Assembly: GCF_030704535.1 (NCBI RefSeq)
Contig: NC_081821.1
Span: 7,455,001 to 7,519,000 of the forward strand
Direction: 5' to 3'
DNA from: Vitis vinifera
Lineage: Eukaryota; Streptophyta; Magnoliopsida; Vitales; Vitaceae
DNA length: 64,000 nt
The notes beneath the pieces were generated by a model. That model ran no database searches, was not told the DNA's origin, and saw only the letters and a list, made by a program, of their open reading frames with translations. The translations under genes and the position numbers were made by a program. This document shows positions 47,001-58,708 of the stretch, in pieces. Numbering within the stretch: position 1 is the first letter of the stretch; each line of letters opens with the position of its first letter.

Positions 47001-50000
47001 TCTAGTGGTCCAACCCCCTTCCTCCTCTCCAAATTTACCTACAATGACTTTCCTCCAAAAACTCTCCCTTTCTAAAGGAAATCTCCAAAGCCATTTTCCA
47101 AGCAAAGCATGATTGAAGTCCTTCAAATTCCTTAGCCCCAACCCTCCATGCCTCTTATCTTTGCAAATAACTGCCCAACTTACCAAGTGGATCTTCCTTC
47201 TCTCCTCCAAGTCTCCCCACAAAAACTCCCTTTGAATTTTCTCCAATCTAAGTCTCACTCTTCTTGGGATCACAAAGAGAGACATAAAATAGATTCATCA
47301 ATTCATTCCTTTGATTTACATTGATTAGCCTATTTATAGGCTTATCTAAGAAATCCAAAGTCTACTAGGACTCTACTAACCTATTATGATTCTAATTATA
47401 ATTATAACATCTAAAGTCTACTAAGACTCTAATAACCTATCATGACTCAAATTCTAATTATATTATAACTCAACTAGCTAATCCTAATTAGACTCTAACA
47501 AATACCAATCTCAATTCAATTCTAATTAATACTAATCTTACTTAAAGTTTACTTAGGTCTTCCCTTTCTTCCTTGAATAAACTTTAAAAGGCTTTCCCCC
47601 ATCAATTCCCCCCGGCTTGAAAGAACTCGGCCCCGACGAGTTAGATGCTTGATACAATTCATAAAGATCGGGGTAAACTTCTGAAAATCCATTGTCGTAA
47701 TCCATGTATTCTCAATGTGTGGTTTGCCTCGCCATTTCACCAAAAAAATTTGGTATCCACCTTGTCGAATAGACACAAGTTGATCATCAAGAACATACTC
47801 GATCTCAGGATGTGGGCTAAGAGTAGGTGGTAATTGATGATCCAACTCTTCACTTATATTGTTGTGATGGCCATGGGAGATAAACAAATCTTCCACATTA
47901 AATATTGGACTAAAATGCAAGTCTGAAGGGAGCTCTAACAAATAAGCATTCTCACCCAACCGCTTTAGTACCCGAAATGGACCCATTTTCTTAGCTTGAA
48001 GCTTTTGATATGTGCTCGGATGAAATCTTTCTAGTCATAGACGAACCATCACTAGATCACCTTCTTGAAACTGAATATATCTTCAATGTGCATCTGCTGC
48101 CTCTTTATAGTTCTCATTGTTGATTTTGATTTTTTCTCATACCTTTTCATGTATATCTCGTATATGACGTGCAAATGCATTACTATCTTGGCTAGTGCGG
48201 ACAGAAGTAGGCAATGGTATAAGATCAATAGGTTGCTTAGGTTTCAACCCATATACCACTTCAAAAGGTGAGTACCCGGTAGTATGATTAGTGGAGCTAT
48301 TGAAAGCAAATTCGGCTTGTGGTAAGACATTGTCCCAGTTTCTCAACTGATCTCTCACAATGCATCTCAAAAGATTACCAAGGCTATGATTGACAACTTT
48401 TGTTTGTCCATCAGTTTGAGGATGAAAAGAACTTTAAAACTTTAATTGAGTACCTAGCTTGGCCCACAAGGTTTTCCAAAAATAGCTCATAAACTTGACA
48501 TCGCGATCAGAAACAATGGATTGTGGTAATCCATGCAATCGAACTACTTCTTTAAAGAACAAGGCAGCAACATAAGAAGCATCCGAAGCCTTCTTACGTG
48601 GGATAAAATGTGTCATTTTGGAAAATCTGTCAACCACAACAAATATAGAATTAAAACCCCATTGTGTCATTGGTAATCCAAGTACAAAATCCATGCTCAA
48701 GTCTTCCCAAGGTTTGGATGGAATTGGTAACGGTGTATATAACCCTGTATTTTGCTTTGAACCTTTTCCTACTTGACATGCTCGACATTGTTTGATAACC
48801 TTCCAAACATCCTTCTTTAAACTAGGCCAAAAGAAGCGATCTTCCACCAAAGCAATGGTCTTATCTCGTCCAAAATGTCCACCCATTCCACCTCCATGAA
48901 GTTCCCATATGACATGATCACATAGGGAAGTCCTTGGTAAGCATAAATGATTTTTATAAAACAAGTACCCTTCTAAAATCTGGAAATCAATACGTGTTGC
49001 TTTTGAACCACTCAAAAGCGAGGAATAAACATCTCCAAAATCAGCATCATTGTCATAGCAATGCTTTAATTCTTCGAATCCAATTGTAGTGGTTGACATG
49101 TTTACTAAGAGAAGGGCTTTCCTACTAAGGGCATCGACTACTTTATTTTCAATTCCTGCACAAATGCTTTAAATTAAAGGTAAACAGCTGAAGAAAACTA
49201 CTTCATTTTGCATGTCGAGAGTTAAGCTTCTTTTGAGAATTAAGATATCGCAAGGCTTCATGATCCGAATACAAAACAAATTCCTTGTAACTGAGATAAT
49301 GTTGTCAATGCCTAATTGCTTGCACCATCACATAGAATTCAAGATCATATGTGGAGTATTTTTTCTTTGCCCCATTGAGCTTCTCACTAAAAAAAAATGT
49401 CCCTCTTGGCTAAGAACTGCTCCAATTCCCACATGGGAAGCATCACAAGCCACCTCAAATACTTTCTCAAAGTCTGGTAGACGTAGGATAGAAGGGTTTA
49501 CCATCTTGGATTTGATTTCTTCAAATGCCTTGTTGGCCGCCTTGGTCCAAATAAATAAACCAGGTTTCATGCATTCAGTAATTGGGGTCATAATAGAGCT
49601 GAAATTTCGAATAAATCATCGATAGAATGTAGCCATTCCATGGAAGCTTCGCACCTCATGGATATTTGTTGGTACTGGCCAATCAACAATATCTTTGATC
49701 TTCTCTGGATCTGTTTCAACACCCTTAAAAGACACAACAAAGCCAAGAAATACAACACTAGGGCTCATGAAAGTACATATTTTCAAATTAATGTAAAATT
49801 TCAGCCCTAAGAGTGCACATTACTTGCTTTAAGTGTTCCTCATGATCTTCACAAAATCGACTATAGATAAGTATATCATCAAAATAGACAACAACAAACC
49901 GTCCAATAAAAGGTTTCAATACCTACATCATAACCCGCATGAAGGTACTTAGAGCATTGGTTAGTCCAAACGGCATGACTAACCACTCATACAATCCATC

Positions 50001-53000
50001 CTTAGTTTTGAAAGATGTCTTCCATTCATCCCTTGGTCTAATACGTATTTGATGATATCCACTTCTTAGATCAATCTTTGAGAAGATTATTGATCCAACC
50101 ATCATATCTAGCATGTCATCAAGTCTTAGAATTGGAAATCGATACTTGATTGTGATTTTGTTGATTGCACGACTATCCACACACATCTGACATGATCCAT
50201 CCTTCTTTGGCGTTAGTAGGGCAGGAACTCCACAAGGACTTAGGCTTTCACGAATAAAGCCTTTAGTAAGTAATTCATCAACTTGCCTTTTCAATTCAGC
50301 ATGCTTTGTTGGATTCATTCTGTAGGTTGGTAAATTTGGTAATGATGCACCGGGAATCAAATCAATGGCATGTTGTACGTCACGTAGAGGAAAGAGTTGA
50401 TTAAGTAACTCTGTAGGCCACAAATCAAAAAAGTCATCAAGGATTTTACGTACGTTTGCTGGATATTCCTTATCTTTTTCTTTAAATTCTTCCACTTTCC
50501 GAGCCATTAAAGCAAAAATAACTTTAGTTTCCTTACTCTCATTTTCAAATTGACACATAGTAAGTACATTTTTTGGTTGTGCCTCTTCCTCTGACTTCTT
50601 AATTGGAGGGACTTCTTTCATTGGACAAAGGATCTTCTTACATCCATTGTGTATGAGAGCATATGTATTTTCATAGCCGTCATATTGAACTCTTCTATCA
50701 AAAAGCCAAGGTCTTCTAAGTAAAATATGACTTACTTTTATGGGTAAGACCTCACACCATACAGACTCTTCAAAGTCCTTACCAAAAAAGAATGTTACTA
50801 AGCAACAAAAGCTTATCGGGATGGAGGTGTCATTAACCCATGCTACTCTAAATGGATGTGGATGTCACTCTGTTTTAAGGTTTAGCTTCTCAACAAGTTC
50901 TTGCGAAGCTATATTCAAACTGCTACCTCCATCAGTGATCATGGTGCATAATCTCCCTTGGCAAGAAATATGTGTTTGGAAAATGCTAGTACGTCGCCAA
51001 TCTTCTTCTCCTTTTACCTTTGGGACAACCAATAAAGGTCGTACTACAAGACTATACCCTTCCGTCATACCATCATAGTAGTCACATTCTTCACTAACTT
51101 CATCTTCATTGTAGGTCTCTTCTTCCTTTGGGTAACTCTCCAATTCAGATTCTGGTTCTTCAACACAAAAGTGTAAGCCATTGGTTGGGCATACAACGGC
51201 ATAATGACCATGCCCACCACACAAAGCATAAAGGAGCCACGTCTACTTTTCTATCTTCAATACTCATTGAAGTTTTACCCTTATTACCATACTTATGAGC
51301 CACATTCGAAGTTTGTTGAGTGTTGCCCCCACCATTCACATGATTAGAAGTTCTGAAGTTTGATGTGCTTAAAGGTTTGCTTGTTGTCCTGTTGGAGAAA
51401 GTGCTCCCAATTTGTGAACTTGGACGCCTGGAAACCTGAAATTTGAGGTCTTCTATTTTGAGGGCTAGTTGATAAACATCACCTACGGTATAAGTGTGTG
51501 CAACTATCATCTCAAATTGAATCTCCATTCGGAGTCCAACTTTGTAGCGGGCTGCAAGTTGAGCATCACTTTCCTGCACTTGATTTTGAATGCTCAATTC
51601 ATGGAATTCTTCTGTATATTCTTCAACAGACTTGGTACCTTGTTTAAGGGAAAACAATTTTGTATACATAAGTTGTTCATAATCAGTTGGGAGAAAGTGA
51701 TCCTTCATCTCGTCCCATGTGTTAATAGGTGGTTGGCCAGTTCTATGAACTTGATTCTCAATATTATGCCACCATAAACGTGTTGCTCCTTTCAACTTTG
51801 CCTTCACAAAACGAACTTTTCTATTTTCGGGCATTGCATACCAATCAAAGTAATCTTCCATTGACATAATCCAATCAAGAAAAGCTGTTGGATTTAGTTT
51901 TCCATAAAATTCAGCAACTTCAAGACGTACCTTTTTAGTCACATCATCATCTAGCTCAAAAAGTTTGGCCCTTCTTTGAGTCCCCATCATAAAATTGTCT
52001 TGTTCTTCGCGTGATCGACTTGGCAATTGTCTAAATTGATGACTTGCAATCTCCTTTTCAATTGGTCGTTTTTCTTGACTCTTTTCTAATAACTTCATGA
52101 TCTCATCAAGTTTGCTATTTAGTTGTATTATAGCATCTTGATGGGATTGTTGTGTGGCTGAAATTTCCTCCAAGCGTATTGTAGCGACATCTTGATTGCT
52201 AGAAGTTTTTTTGGAACTCATGCTTGCATAAGTTGCTTTGCTCCTTAATTGCATATGTCTTCAAGCCAAGAACTTTGGCTCTGATATCAAAATTGATGTA
52301 GGACAACCCTAGGATGGTTGCCTACACTCAAAGGTAGTTGGACTAGGGTTTTATTTTTTAGGGTGTAAGGAGAGGAACAAAGAATAAATTTTATGATAGA
52401 GAAAATTATAATATAAGAAATAAAGAGAAAGAAGAAACAATGAAGAAAAGATGAAAAAACCTTAGAGTCTCACTAAGGCCTTCTAGGAGTCTCACTTAGA
52501 AGAAAATCAATGGAGTCTCACCATTGAGGGTTGCAACCTTGCAATGAAAGAAAATATAATATTATTCATCAATTCATTCCTTTGATTTACATTTATTCTA
52601 AGAAATCCAAAATCTACTAGGACTCTAATAACCTATTATGATTCTAATTCTAATTATAACATCCAAAGTCTATTAGGACTCTAATAACCTATCATGACTC
52701 AAATTTTAATTATATTATAACTCAATTAACTAATCCAAATTAGACTCCAAAAAATATCAATCCCAATTCAATTCTAATTAATATTAATCCTACTTAAAGT
52801 TTACTTAGGTCTTCCCTTTCTTCCTTGAATAAACTTTAAAAGGCTTTCCCCCATCACACCTACTTTAGGTTAAATATATATCATATACAGTTCCTACTCA
52901 CTAAGATACCTGGCCAAAGATGCCAAAATCCATATCAGCCTGTCTTACCAAATAAAGAGGGAAAAAAAGTTTATGGAACAAATTAACTTTGATCTCTTTG

Positions 53001-56000
53001 CTTTCTAGCATCTGCAATAGACTCCCTGACACTTATAATCAACCACAGATGCCCTTTGTCACTCTTATCCAGTTTTGGGCCTTTTTTCATAGGTTCCAGT
53101 TTTGGGTCCTGTAATTTTTTATCTGCACCTGTTCAAGTAGACAGCTACTACTATTATATACCAAGGGTGTATATGGCTGCTTCGTGAGACTCTTCCTTCT
53201 TTATCAACAAATATTATCAAAAACAAAAAACCTATATATTATAATTACTTCCAGGATCTTGTTATGACAAAATAAGTACATAAAACAGAATAGCAATAAG
53301 ACATGCAAAGGTACATGGCAGGTTAAATCCATTGTTAGTTTAAACCACAAAAGCCTGGGAGCCATAGAGATTTAATGGAAATTTAAGAAAAAATTACACC
53401 AAAACACAACACACAGAAATTACTCCTGAAATAAAAAACAATAATAATAATAATAAATAAATAAATAAACAAATAAAACAAAATAAGTCTTCAACCAAAC
53501 CAATTATAATAGGGAAAAATGTTTAAACCCTGGCTTATTTCAATCATTTTGAGAAGATAAAAAGATTCATGCGAAAACAGTGTTTTGTCGTGATTTACTG
53601 GATGATTAGGTTATATAATGATAAACAACTGTTATAAAATACCCAAAAATTATGATGAACCACAGAAACCCTTTGCTACTCTTATCCAGCTTTGTTCTCT
53701 AAGTTCAATCTGTAACTGTTCAAGCTGGCAACTCTTATTTTCATATACCAAGGGTGAATATATGGGCTCGTTTTTGAGCCCTTCCTTTTTTATGAACAAA
53801 TATTATCAAGAATAAACACCTATGATGATATCACTTCCAGGTTCTTGTCAGGAAAAAACTAACTATACCAAAAGAGCCATTAAGATATGCATAGGTACAT
53901 GACAGGCCAGCTCCATTTTCGGTTTAAACCACAGAAGCCTGGGAGTCATAAAGATTTAATGGGAATTTAAGAAATATATACACCAAAACACAATGTGAGG
54001 AAATAACTCCTGAATCAGGTTATTTAGGCAAAGAGTTTAAACATTGACATTACTTTGATAATTAAGAAGTTAAAACCATTCAAGGAAAAACAGAGTTTCA
54101 AGGTGATTACTGGATAATACATCATAATAAATACTCGTCAAACTTCAGAGAATAAAAAATGCTTGAATCTATATAAAAATAGTAGTAACAATATGAATCT
54201 AAATTTGGAGTTCAAGAAAAGATAATGGGAATGAATATAATGATGAATAATAAACTGTTGTAACTACCTTTATTTTTTGTTTGCCCTCGGTGCTTTGGTG
54301 TGCCTTTTCATGCTTGTTGCTAATATATATTTTTGCCTATATATATATATATTAGCAACAAGCGCGAAAAGGCACACCAAAGCACCCAAGGCAAACAAAA
54401 AATAAAGTAGTTACAGCAGTTTATTATTTATCATTATATATATATACATATATTTGCCTATAAAAAAATATATTAATCCATATATAAAATAAATGCTTCA
54501 TAAAGATGATAAGAAATGAGTGAAAGAGAAACTGATCAAGAATACATACTGTCATTGTATCTGCCATTCCTGACTCCAGCAAATTATCTCGGGCAGCCTG
54601 ATTGGTATTAGCTGATGTGATTCTTTTAACCTCATTTTTCACATTGTTTAGATCAGTTTTATATTCTCTTAACTTAGCAAGAAGCATAGCCTTTACACTT
54701 GGCTGCAAACTCCTTGCCTCAAGATCCATTTTCCGGATCTGGTGAAATTCAGGAAAAGATCACTATACAGATCCAATGATATAGTAAGAAAGAAATATTT
54801 TAGCTGTGGAAAATATTTTCTACAATACCAAAGCATCAGCATCATCCAATCCAGCTTTTATTTCAGAAACCTTCTGCTTCTTCTGCTCTGTGAATCATGA
54901 ATATACGAAACCATTATCAGTCATAAAACCATAATGAACAAAGAAGATATAACAGTTGTATATATCATAATTCATAAGTACATCTATTTTTTTTTATAGG
55001 TATATATCATAAGTACATCTATGCAAACCTTAATCATTGGTTAACTCCAAAATACAAAATCATGCCCAGCTTTCATATCAACTACTGAATAAATTCATAA
55101 AAATCTATTACCAAGACCAGAAAACCACCATCAACCTCTATTCATTATTTAGTCAAGGCATCAGTTACTAAATTTTAAACAGAATCTAAAAGAAACCATG
55201 TCCATGCACCAATATACTGTGGCAGTATATTAGCCACAAATATGTGTTATAAGGAAAAAAAATGTCTCCACTAGATCAAGAATTGGTTTTGTAATTTTGA
55301 ATTCTCCAAGGGTTCAGAAAGAGCAAGCTCATCAGAAAAACTCACATAGGATGCATAGCAACTACTATGCAGCCAAAGTTTCTAAATTCAGGCTGCCAAA
55401 TAATTGTTAACTAAAGCATAGAATATTATTCATGGAAAAAGAAAAAGGGGGAAAACCCTCAACCATCTAAAGGAAAAGCGTGGACCTTTTTTTTTGGATC
55501 ATATAGAGCTCTGACTACTCTAAACATAATTTTCCCACTGCAAAATAAGTTTAAATATGCACAAAACCAAAGTTTGGACTTGATGCCATCTAAAAATAGG
55601 GAAAGACAAAAGTTAATCTACTAGAAGCTGTTTTGGATAGAAAATCCTATGCAAAAGACCATTTCAAAACATACAAGCACAAGACTAGAATAATTTTCCT
55701 TTATTTCCTCTGCAAAGCACCAGAAATTACCTTCCTCATGTTCTATGGTCTTATTTGACAAAATAATTCAAGGGAGTTCTTTTCAGGTGGTTATTTTTAA
55801 GGACTCAAAGATATGTGGTACTTGTGGAATGCTCTTGTACTCCATCTCCAAGTGGCACTCTTCTCTCCTATGGTAGTTATGATCATGGTTCTTCTGAAAA
55901 TTCAGGACAATCTGGAAATTGAGATATTTGTAGAAACCATTTGGAAGATTCTCTACTCCTAACAGTTGTAGGAATGCTATTAGAGTGAGGCTGCCCTTCG

Positions 56001-56799
56001 CAAGGGAATTACAGAAGCTAGATCTACAGAAGTGAATATTTTACTGAAAAGGGAGTCCAAAAAAATGGGGCTTGGAAGAATACTCCAGGTTCATGGAGGT
56101 TAATTTACACTATGAGGGAGGTAATAGAATTGCTTTAAGGTGGCGATCACTTTTAAATAAGTTCTGTGATATGCTAACAAGGAGACTGGTTCTTTAGTAA
56201 AAAGTGAAGCTGAACTCTTGAGAAGTTGAGAAGGCGCTTGTACCAGCCTTAACATGGGTCCTGAGTAATCTTTGTTTAATATAATAAATAAATAAATAAT
56301 GATAAGGAAGAAGAAGAAGAAGAAGCCATCACCAAGTGACCATCCCACCAAACACAGTTCCGCATGAACTGCATACAGTTTTCTAATCTCTGGAAAAAAA
56401 TTTTGTCCACGAGGTAATGGCTATCCAGACCCAAACTTGCCTATTTATTGATTGGCAGCCGAAAACTTTTATCTTTATTATTTCCCAATCTCCATACAAG
56501 TCCACAGCCAGTAATGAAAATCTAAGAGATTATAAACCTAAATATGTTTAACAACTGCAAAATCAAACCTACATATTAATCATTTATCATTATCGACATA
56601 GGATGATGAGAAAACTACAAAATAATAAACCAATCCGCATAAAAATTCAAATTGCCAACAAAAAGTACCAAACCAATACAAATTCCTCTCTCACTCTTAT
56701 CTTACCCCCATTAAGAAGACTGGCAGCAGTACATTTCCGCGATAAATTCGCGGAAAGCTCGCAATACTGACGCTCGTATCCTTCGAATACCTGGCTCAT
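44056..56799 (-). CDS. VTI1: VTI1-type Qb-SNARE (vesicle transport v-SNARE)
   Basis: Membrane-fusion SNARE of the Golgi, TGN, endosome and vacuole route. Five exons on -: 56799-56706, 54887-54829, 54738-54550, 45151-44981 and 44208-44056. All introns are GT..AG, total 222 codons including TAG (221 aa, the normal size). The N-terminus [19 protein letters not shown] and the following helical bundle form the regulatory domain. The Qb-SNARE motif is in exons 4-5 ([17 protein letters not shown].. then [15 protein letters not shown]), then [10 protein letters not shown] and a C-terminal membrane anchor (about residues 199-219) ending in KLAH. It is not clear which paralogue (VTI11 or VTI12 type) this is. 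Intron 4 spans 45152-54549 because of a chromovirus insertion and local duplications. Confidence 0.95.
45652..45656 (+). repeat. 5-bp target duplication, chromovirus left
   Basis: CACCT, matched at 52857-52861 on the other side. Confidence 0.85.
45657..47604 (-). repeat. Chromovirus 3' LTR, interrupted by a LINE
   Basis: Left piece 45657-45930 and right piece from about 47288 to 47604 together match the intact LTR at 52294-52856. The right piece keeps AGCCTATTTATAGGCT at 47327-47342, a palindrome holding TATAAATA on -. Confidence 0.9.
45931..47287 (-). mobile_element. 5'-truncated LINE inside the chromovirus 3' LTR
   Basis: A T-run at 45931-45943 is the tail of a minus-strand LINE. Read on -, the end of ORF2 appears: [12 protein letters not shown] and [15 protein letters not shown] (about 47240-47110), then [13 protein letters not shown] and VKSYYRSL, then the RT-associated zinc finger [18 protein letters not shown] (about 46450-46390), then [15 protein letters not shown] stop lies at about 46875. 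The LTR sequence resumes at about 47288. No clean target duplication is visible. Confidence 0.9.
47549..47986 (-). pseudogene. Chromovirus C-terminal region with chromodomain
   Basis: Reads [19 protein letters not shown], the GPY/F module of integrase. Then comes [14 protein letters not shown], followed by [12 protein letters not shown] and ENTWI, a chromodomain that in chromoviruses guides insertion to chromatin marks. The frame is open to 47549, just inside the LTR. Confidence 0.9.
47605..47622 (-). promoter_or_regulatory. Chromovirus polypurine tract
   Basis: On - this is CTTTCAAGCCGGGGGGAA, abutting the 3' LTR. Confidence 0.75.
48137..49099 (-). pseudogene. Chromovirus integrase, broken
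   Basis: Zinc-binding part [11 protein letters not shown] with CRACQ near 48780; core motifs MDFVLGLP (Asp), VSDRDVKF (Asp). The frame stops at 48434. A second piece 48370-48137 has [20 protein letters not shown] and [15 protein letters not shown], the integrase end. The segment holding the catalytic Glu lies in the break. Confidence 0.9.
49328..49591 (-). pseudogene. Chromovirus RNase H fragment
   Basis: Reads [16 protein letters not shown] then [20 protein letters not shown], the RNase H-like start of plant gypsy pol. The frame is lost near 49390. Confidence 0.85.
49830..50621 (-). pseudogene. Chromovirus reverse transcriptase
   Basis: Includes [20 protein letters not shown], then [17 protein letters not shown] (an Arg is usual where this has Gln), then [15 protein letters not shown] and [12 protein letters not shown]. 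After a stop at 49923 the same frame continues with [12 protein letters not shown] at about 49890-49870, the catalytic motif. Frame breaks follow. Confidence 0.9.
50865..51224 (-). pseudogene. Chromovirus zinc knuckle and protease
   Basis: Starts in the zinc knuckle [10 protein letters not shown], followed by an acidic linker. The protease motif [11 protein letters not shown] lies near 50925. The frame ends at 50865, inside the protease. The sequence to 50621 is out of frame. Confidence 0.85.
51160..52254 (-). pseudogene. Chromovirus gag
   Basis: A 364-codon frame starting [18 protein letters not shown] with a coiled-coil segment ([20 protein letters not shown]), then the retrotransposon gag core: [40 protein letters not shown] and [12 protein letters not shown] frameshift near 51220 moves the zinc knuckle ([11 protein letters not shown]) into the next frame. 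Gag is otherwise open. Confidence 0.9.
52277..52289 (-). promoter_or_regulatory. Chromovirus primer binding site
   Basis: On - this reads TGATATCAGAGCC just after the 5' LTR, one base off the initiator tRNA-Met consensus TGGTATCAGAGC. Confidence 0.8.
52294..52856 (-). repeat. Chromovirus 5' LTR (563 bp)
   Basis: Begins TGATGTAGGACAACCC and ends CCCCCATCA on +, matching the pieces of the other LTR. It lacks about 19 bases present in the 3' LTR at 47321-47345, including the TATA-like palindrome. Confidence 0.9.
52862..53037. other. VTI1 intron 4 sequence
   Basis: Ordinary intron sequence after the chromovirus; no feature. Confidence 0.4.
53042..54010. repeat. Diverged tandem duplication in VTI1 intron 4
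   Basis: The segments at about 53042-53420 and 53658-54000 share AACCACAGA..CCCTTTG, CCAAGGGTG and ACAAATATTATCAA, then CTTCCAGG..CTTGT and GGTTTAAACCACA-like phrases in the same order, offset by about 616. A TAA/AAAT microsatellite at 53438-53480 lies between them. Confidence 0.8.
54235..54441. repeat. Large near-perfect palindrome (95-bp arms) in VTI1 intron 3/4
   Basis: The left arm (54235-54329, AATAATAAACTGTTGTAACTA and onward) is repeated as reverse complement at about 54347-54441, with a spacer of about 17 bases rich in TA. The arms differ at only a few positions (TTGT/CTGT, CTCG/TTGG, CATG/CGCG). It lies 108 bases past the exon 3 donor. No TIR/TSD pattern of a known MITE family is evident; a foldback transposon or a hairpin-forming transcript is possible. 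Confidence 0.85.
54888..56705. other. VTI1 intron 1
   Basis: AT-rich intron sequence without recognised gene. A short AAAT/GAA microsatellite lies at about 56278-56325. Confidence 0.7.
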
Positions 56800-58708
56800 A
56801 TTGGATCTGAATCTCTCACCAACCTTGATTAATCAACGAAGGAACAAAAAATTAACCTAATTATGCTCAAATAAAAAGTAAAAACTTGAAAATTGAATTG
56901 ATACCCGATCAAAATGGATGCGACTTCCTACAAATCATTTGATCATATATTCGTGGTTCGCGATTTGCCGATCCATCCAAATTAAAAGAAAAAAAAAAAA
57001 AAAAGCGCACAAGCGTACCGGAATATGATCGGAACAAGGGTGGAAACCGCCGGAGGTCCGCCGGAGAAATGTCGTGTTGGGAAGGTTGTGAATCGAACGA
57101 TCTGGGTAAAAGAAACTCTAGAATTGGGGCGCCTGGACCCGCTGAGTTGGATACCAACGTGTTTTTAGCTTTTTACCACAGAGCGTGAAAGTCCAGTAAT
57201 GCCCCTGCTCAGTTTGGTTAATTACGGACGCAACCATTATGACGTGGGCAAATAGGAATATAGGAATATCACCCACTTCTCATGGGCACACCTGTTTGAT
57301 AAATTTGGTCAGAGAGAAGAAGAGACGGAAAGAAACCAAAGTGGGAAACTCTTCCTCACGGCACATCATCAACACGCACAATCCACTACATTCCGCATCC
57401 CTACCGGAGGCATCATGGGTCCTGCAGCACCTTCCAACTTGTGAGAGTGTCGGCAGTTTGGATGACTTGGGCGCCTTGAAAGCAAGTCTCATCCATTTCG
57501 TTTCTTTCACCTCGTTTCTCCTCACCCACATCAATCACTGAGAGGAAGGTTGAGCAAGTGGGCATTCGGGACGAAGGCAATAGCAATTAGCCAGGAAAAT
57601 TATCTCCGAAAAGCTTCCTTTGATTAAAAAAAACAAAAAAAAAAAAAGGTCAGTTCTCATTAATCCTTTTTCCAATCTAGGTGAACACCCAAAAGAGAAG
57701 GGGAATTAAGGTTAGAGGTAACTAAAGCGTAAATGCATATGCATATCCTAAAATATCTTTTTGGCAACCTAAAAGGTAAGACGAGCTATGGTCACTCCAG
57801 CTTTGGGCGATGGTGGAGAGGTATATGCTTCCTGTAAAAGAAGAATCTCCTGATTCTCCTCAACATGAAATGTCTCCTCAAATTATTTTTAAAAGTAAGG
57901 AATATGCTAGGAAAGTATGGAAAGATGGTTTTCAAAGTTTGCAAGCCCTTTCTTCCATTTAAAAACAAAATTTGTCTTTCTTTTATTGCATAATAAAGTC
58001 AAAATTGGTAAATATAATTTTGAATTAAAAAAAAAAAAAAAAACAAAATCATAATTAATAACTACAATTTAAAAATTTAAGTTCGAAATCATAGTTATTA
58101 AGTAAAGTCTAACAACAGTCTCACTCAAGATGTAAGACGTGTTAAGCACAACCCCAGCCTGGTCACGTTCACAATTCACCATTGATTTGAAGTGACCATC
58201 CCATTTATTAGATTAAATTATGTTATGGATTAATTCGACTTCATGTCTTCAACCACATCGCACATGGGTGTTTGGTCTGTGGGCCCCCAATTCATACACT
58301 AACACGTGTGCCCCTACCCTCCCACATGCCAATCCAACCTATCATTCGTTCGTGTCTTCCACGCTCACCGCCCCTCGAGTAACTATCGTCTCCTCGTAAG
58401 TCATTACGCATGATCTGAAGATCAAAAAGAAGACAAAATAAAATGCCCTATCCTCCGCCACGGCGCCACCATTTTTACAGCTTACAGCGCATCAAAACGA
58501 CGCGGTTCAGCTTCAGCCGCGAAGGAGTCCGGAGACAGCGGAGGGGTCCATGCCCTCTACATAACACGTTAAATAAAGCTCCTCACAGTCGGTGCCTTCA
58601 CCCACTCTCTAATGGACCATGGCCGCGTCACCACCCTCTAGGGTTCCGCATTTTCTCCCTCTTTCTCCGGTAATCTAGTGCCATCAAGTTTTGGCAGCGA
58701 AAATTAAC
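56800..58708. other. Divergent promoter region between VTI1 and the xylosyltransferase
   Basis: Contains the VTI1 leader (possible intron: a minus-strand donor CCG|GTACGC at about 57018) and the leader of the glycosyltransferase. Short ORFs here show no family motif. A-runs at 56991-57004, 57625-57645 and 58027-58042. Confidence 0.5.

Larger units (their letters stand above)
45657..52856 (-). mobile_element. Ty3/gypsy chromovirus, degenerate, in VTI1 intron 4
   Basis: An LTR element in the same orientation as the host SNARE gene. Its 5' LTR is at 52294-52856 and its 3' LTR at 45657-47604, the latter split by a LINE. The target duplication CACCT sits at both ends. Read on -: gag 52254 to about 51160, zinc knuckle and protease to about 50865, reverse transcriptase 50621 to about 49830, RNase H about 49591-49328, integrase 49099 to about 48137, chromodomain about 47820-47680. 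Frameshifts and stops separate the domains, so it is inactive. LTRs are visibly more diverged than those of the other two elements, hence an older insertion. Confidence 0.93.

Noticed and set aside
47327..47342. AGCCTATTTATAGGCT as a stand-alone regulatory palindrome
   Set aside because: It is within a chromovirus LTR and is best read as that LTR's TATA region.
54235..54441. Rho-independent terminator
   Set aside because: Plant nuclear context and 95-bp arms do not fit; kept as an inverted repeat.
57239..57541. 100-codon frame upstream of the xylosyltransferase
   Set aside because: No motif, and it lies in the divergent promoter. Could be leader sequence.
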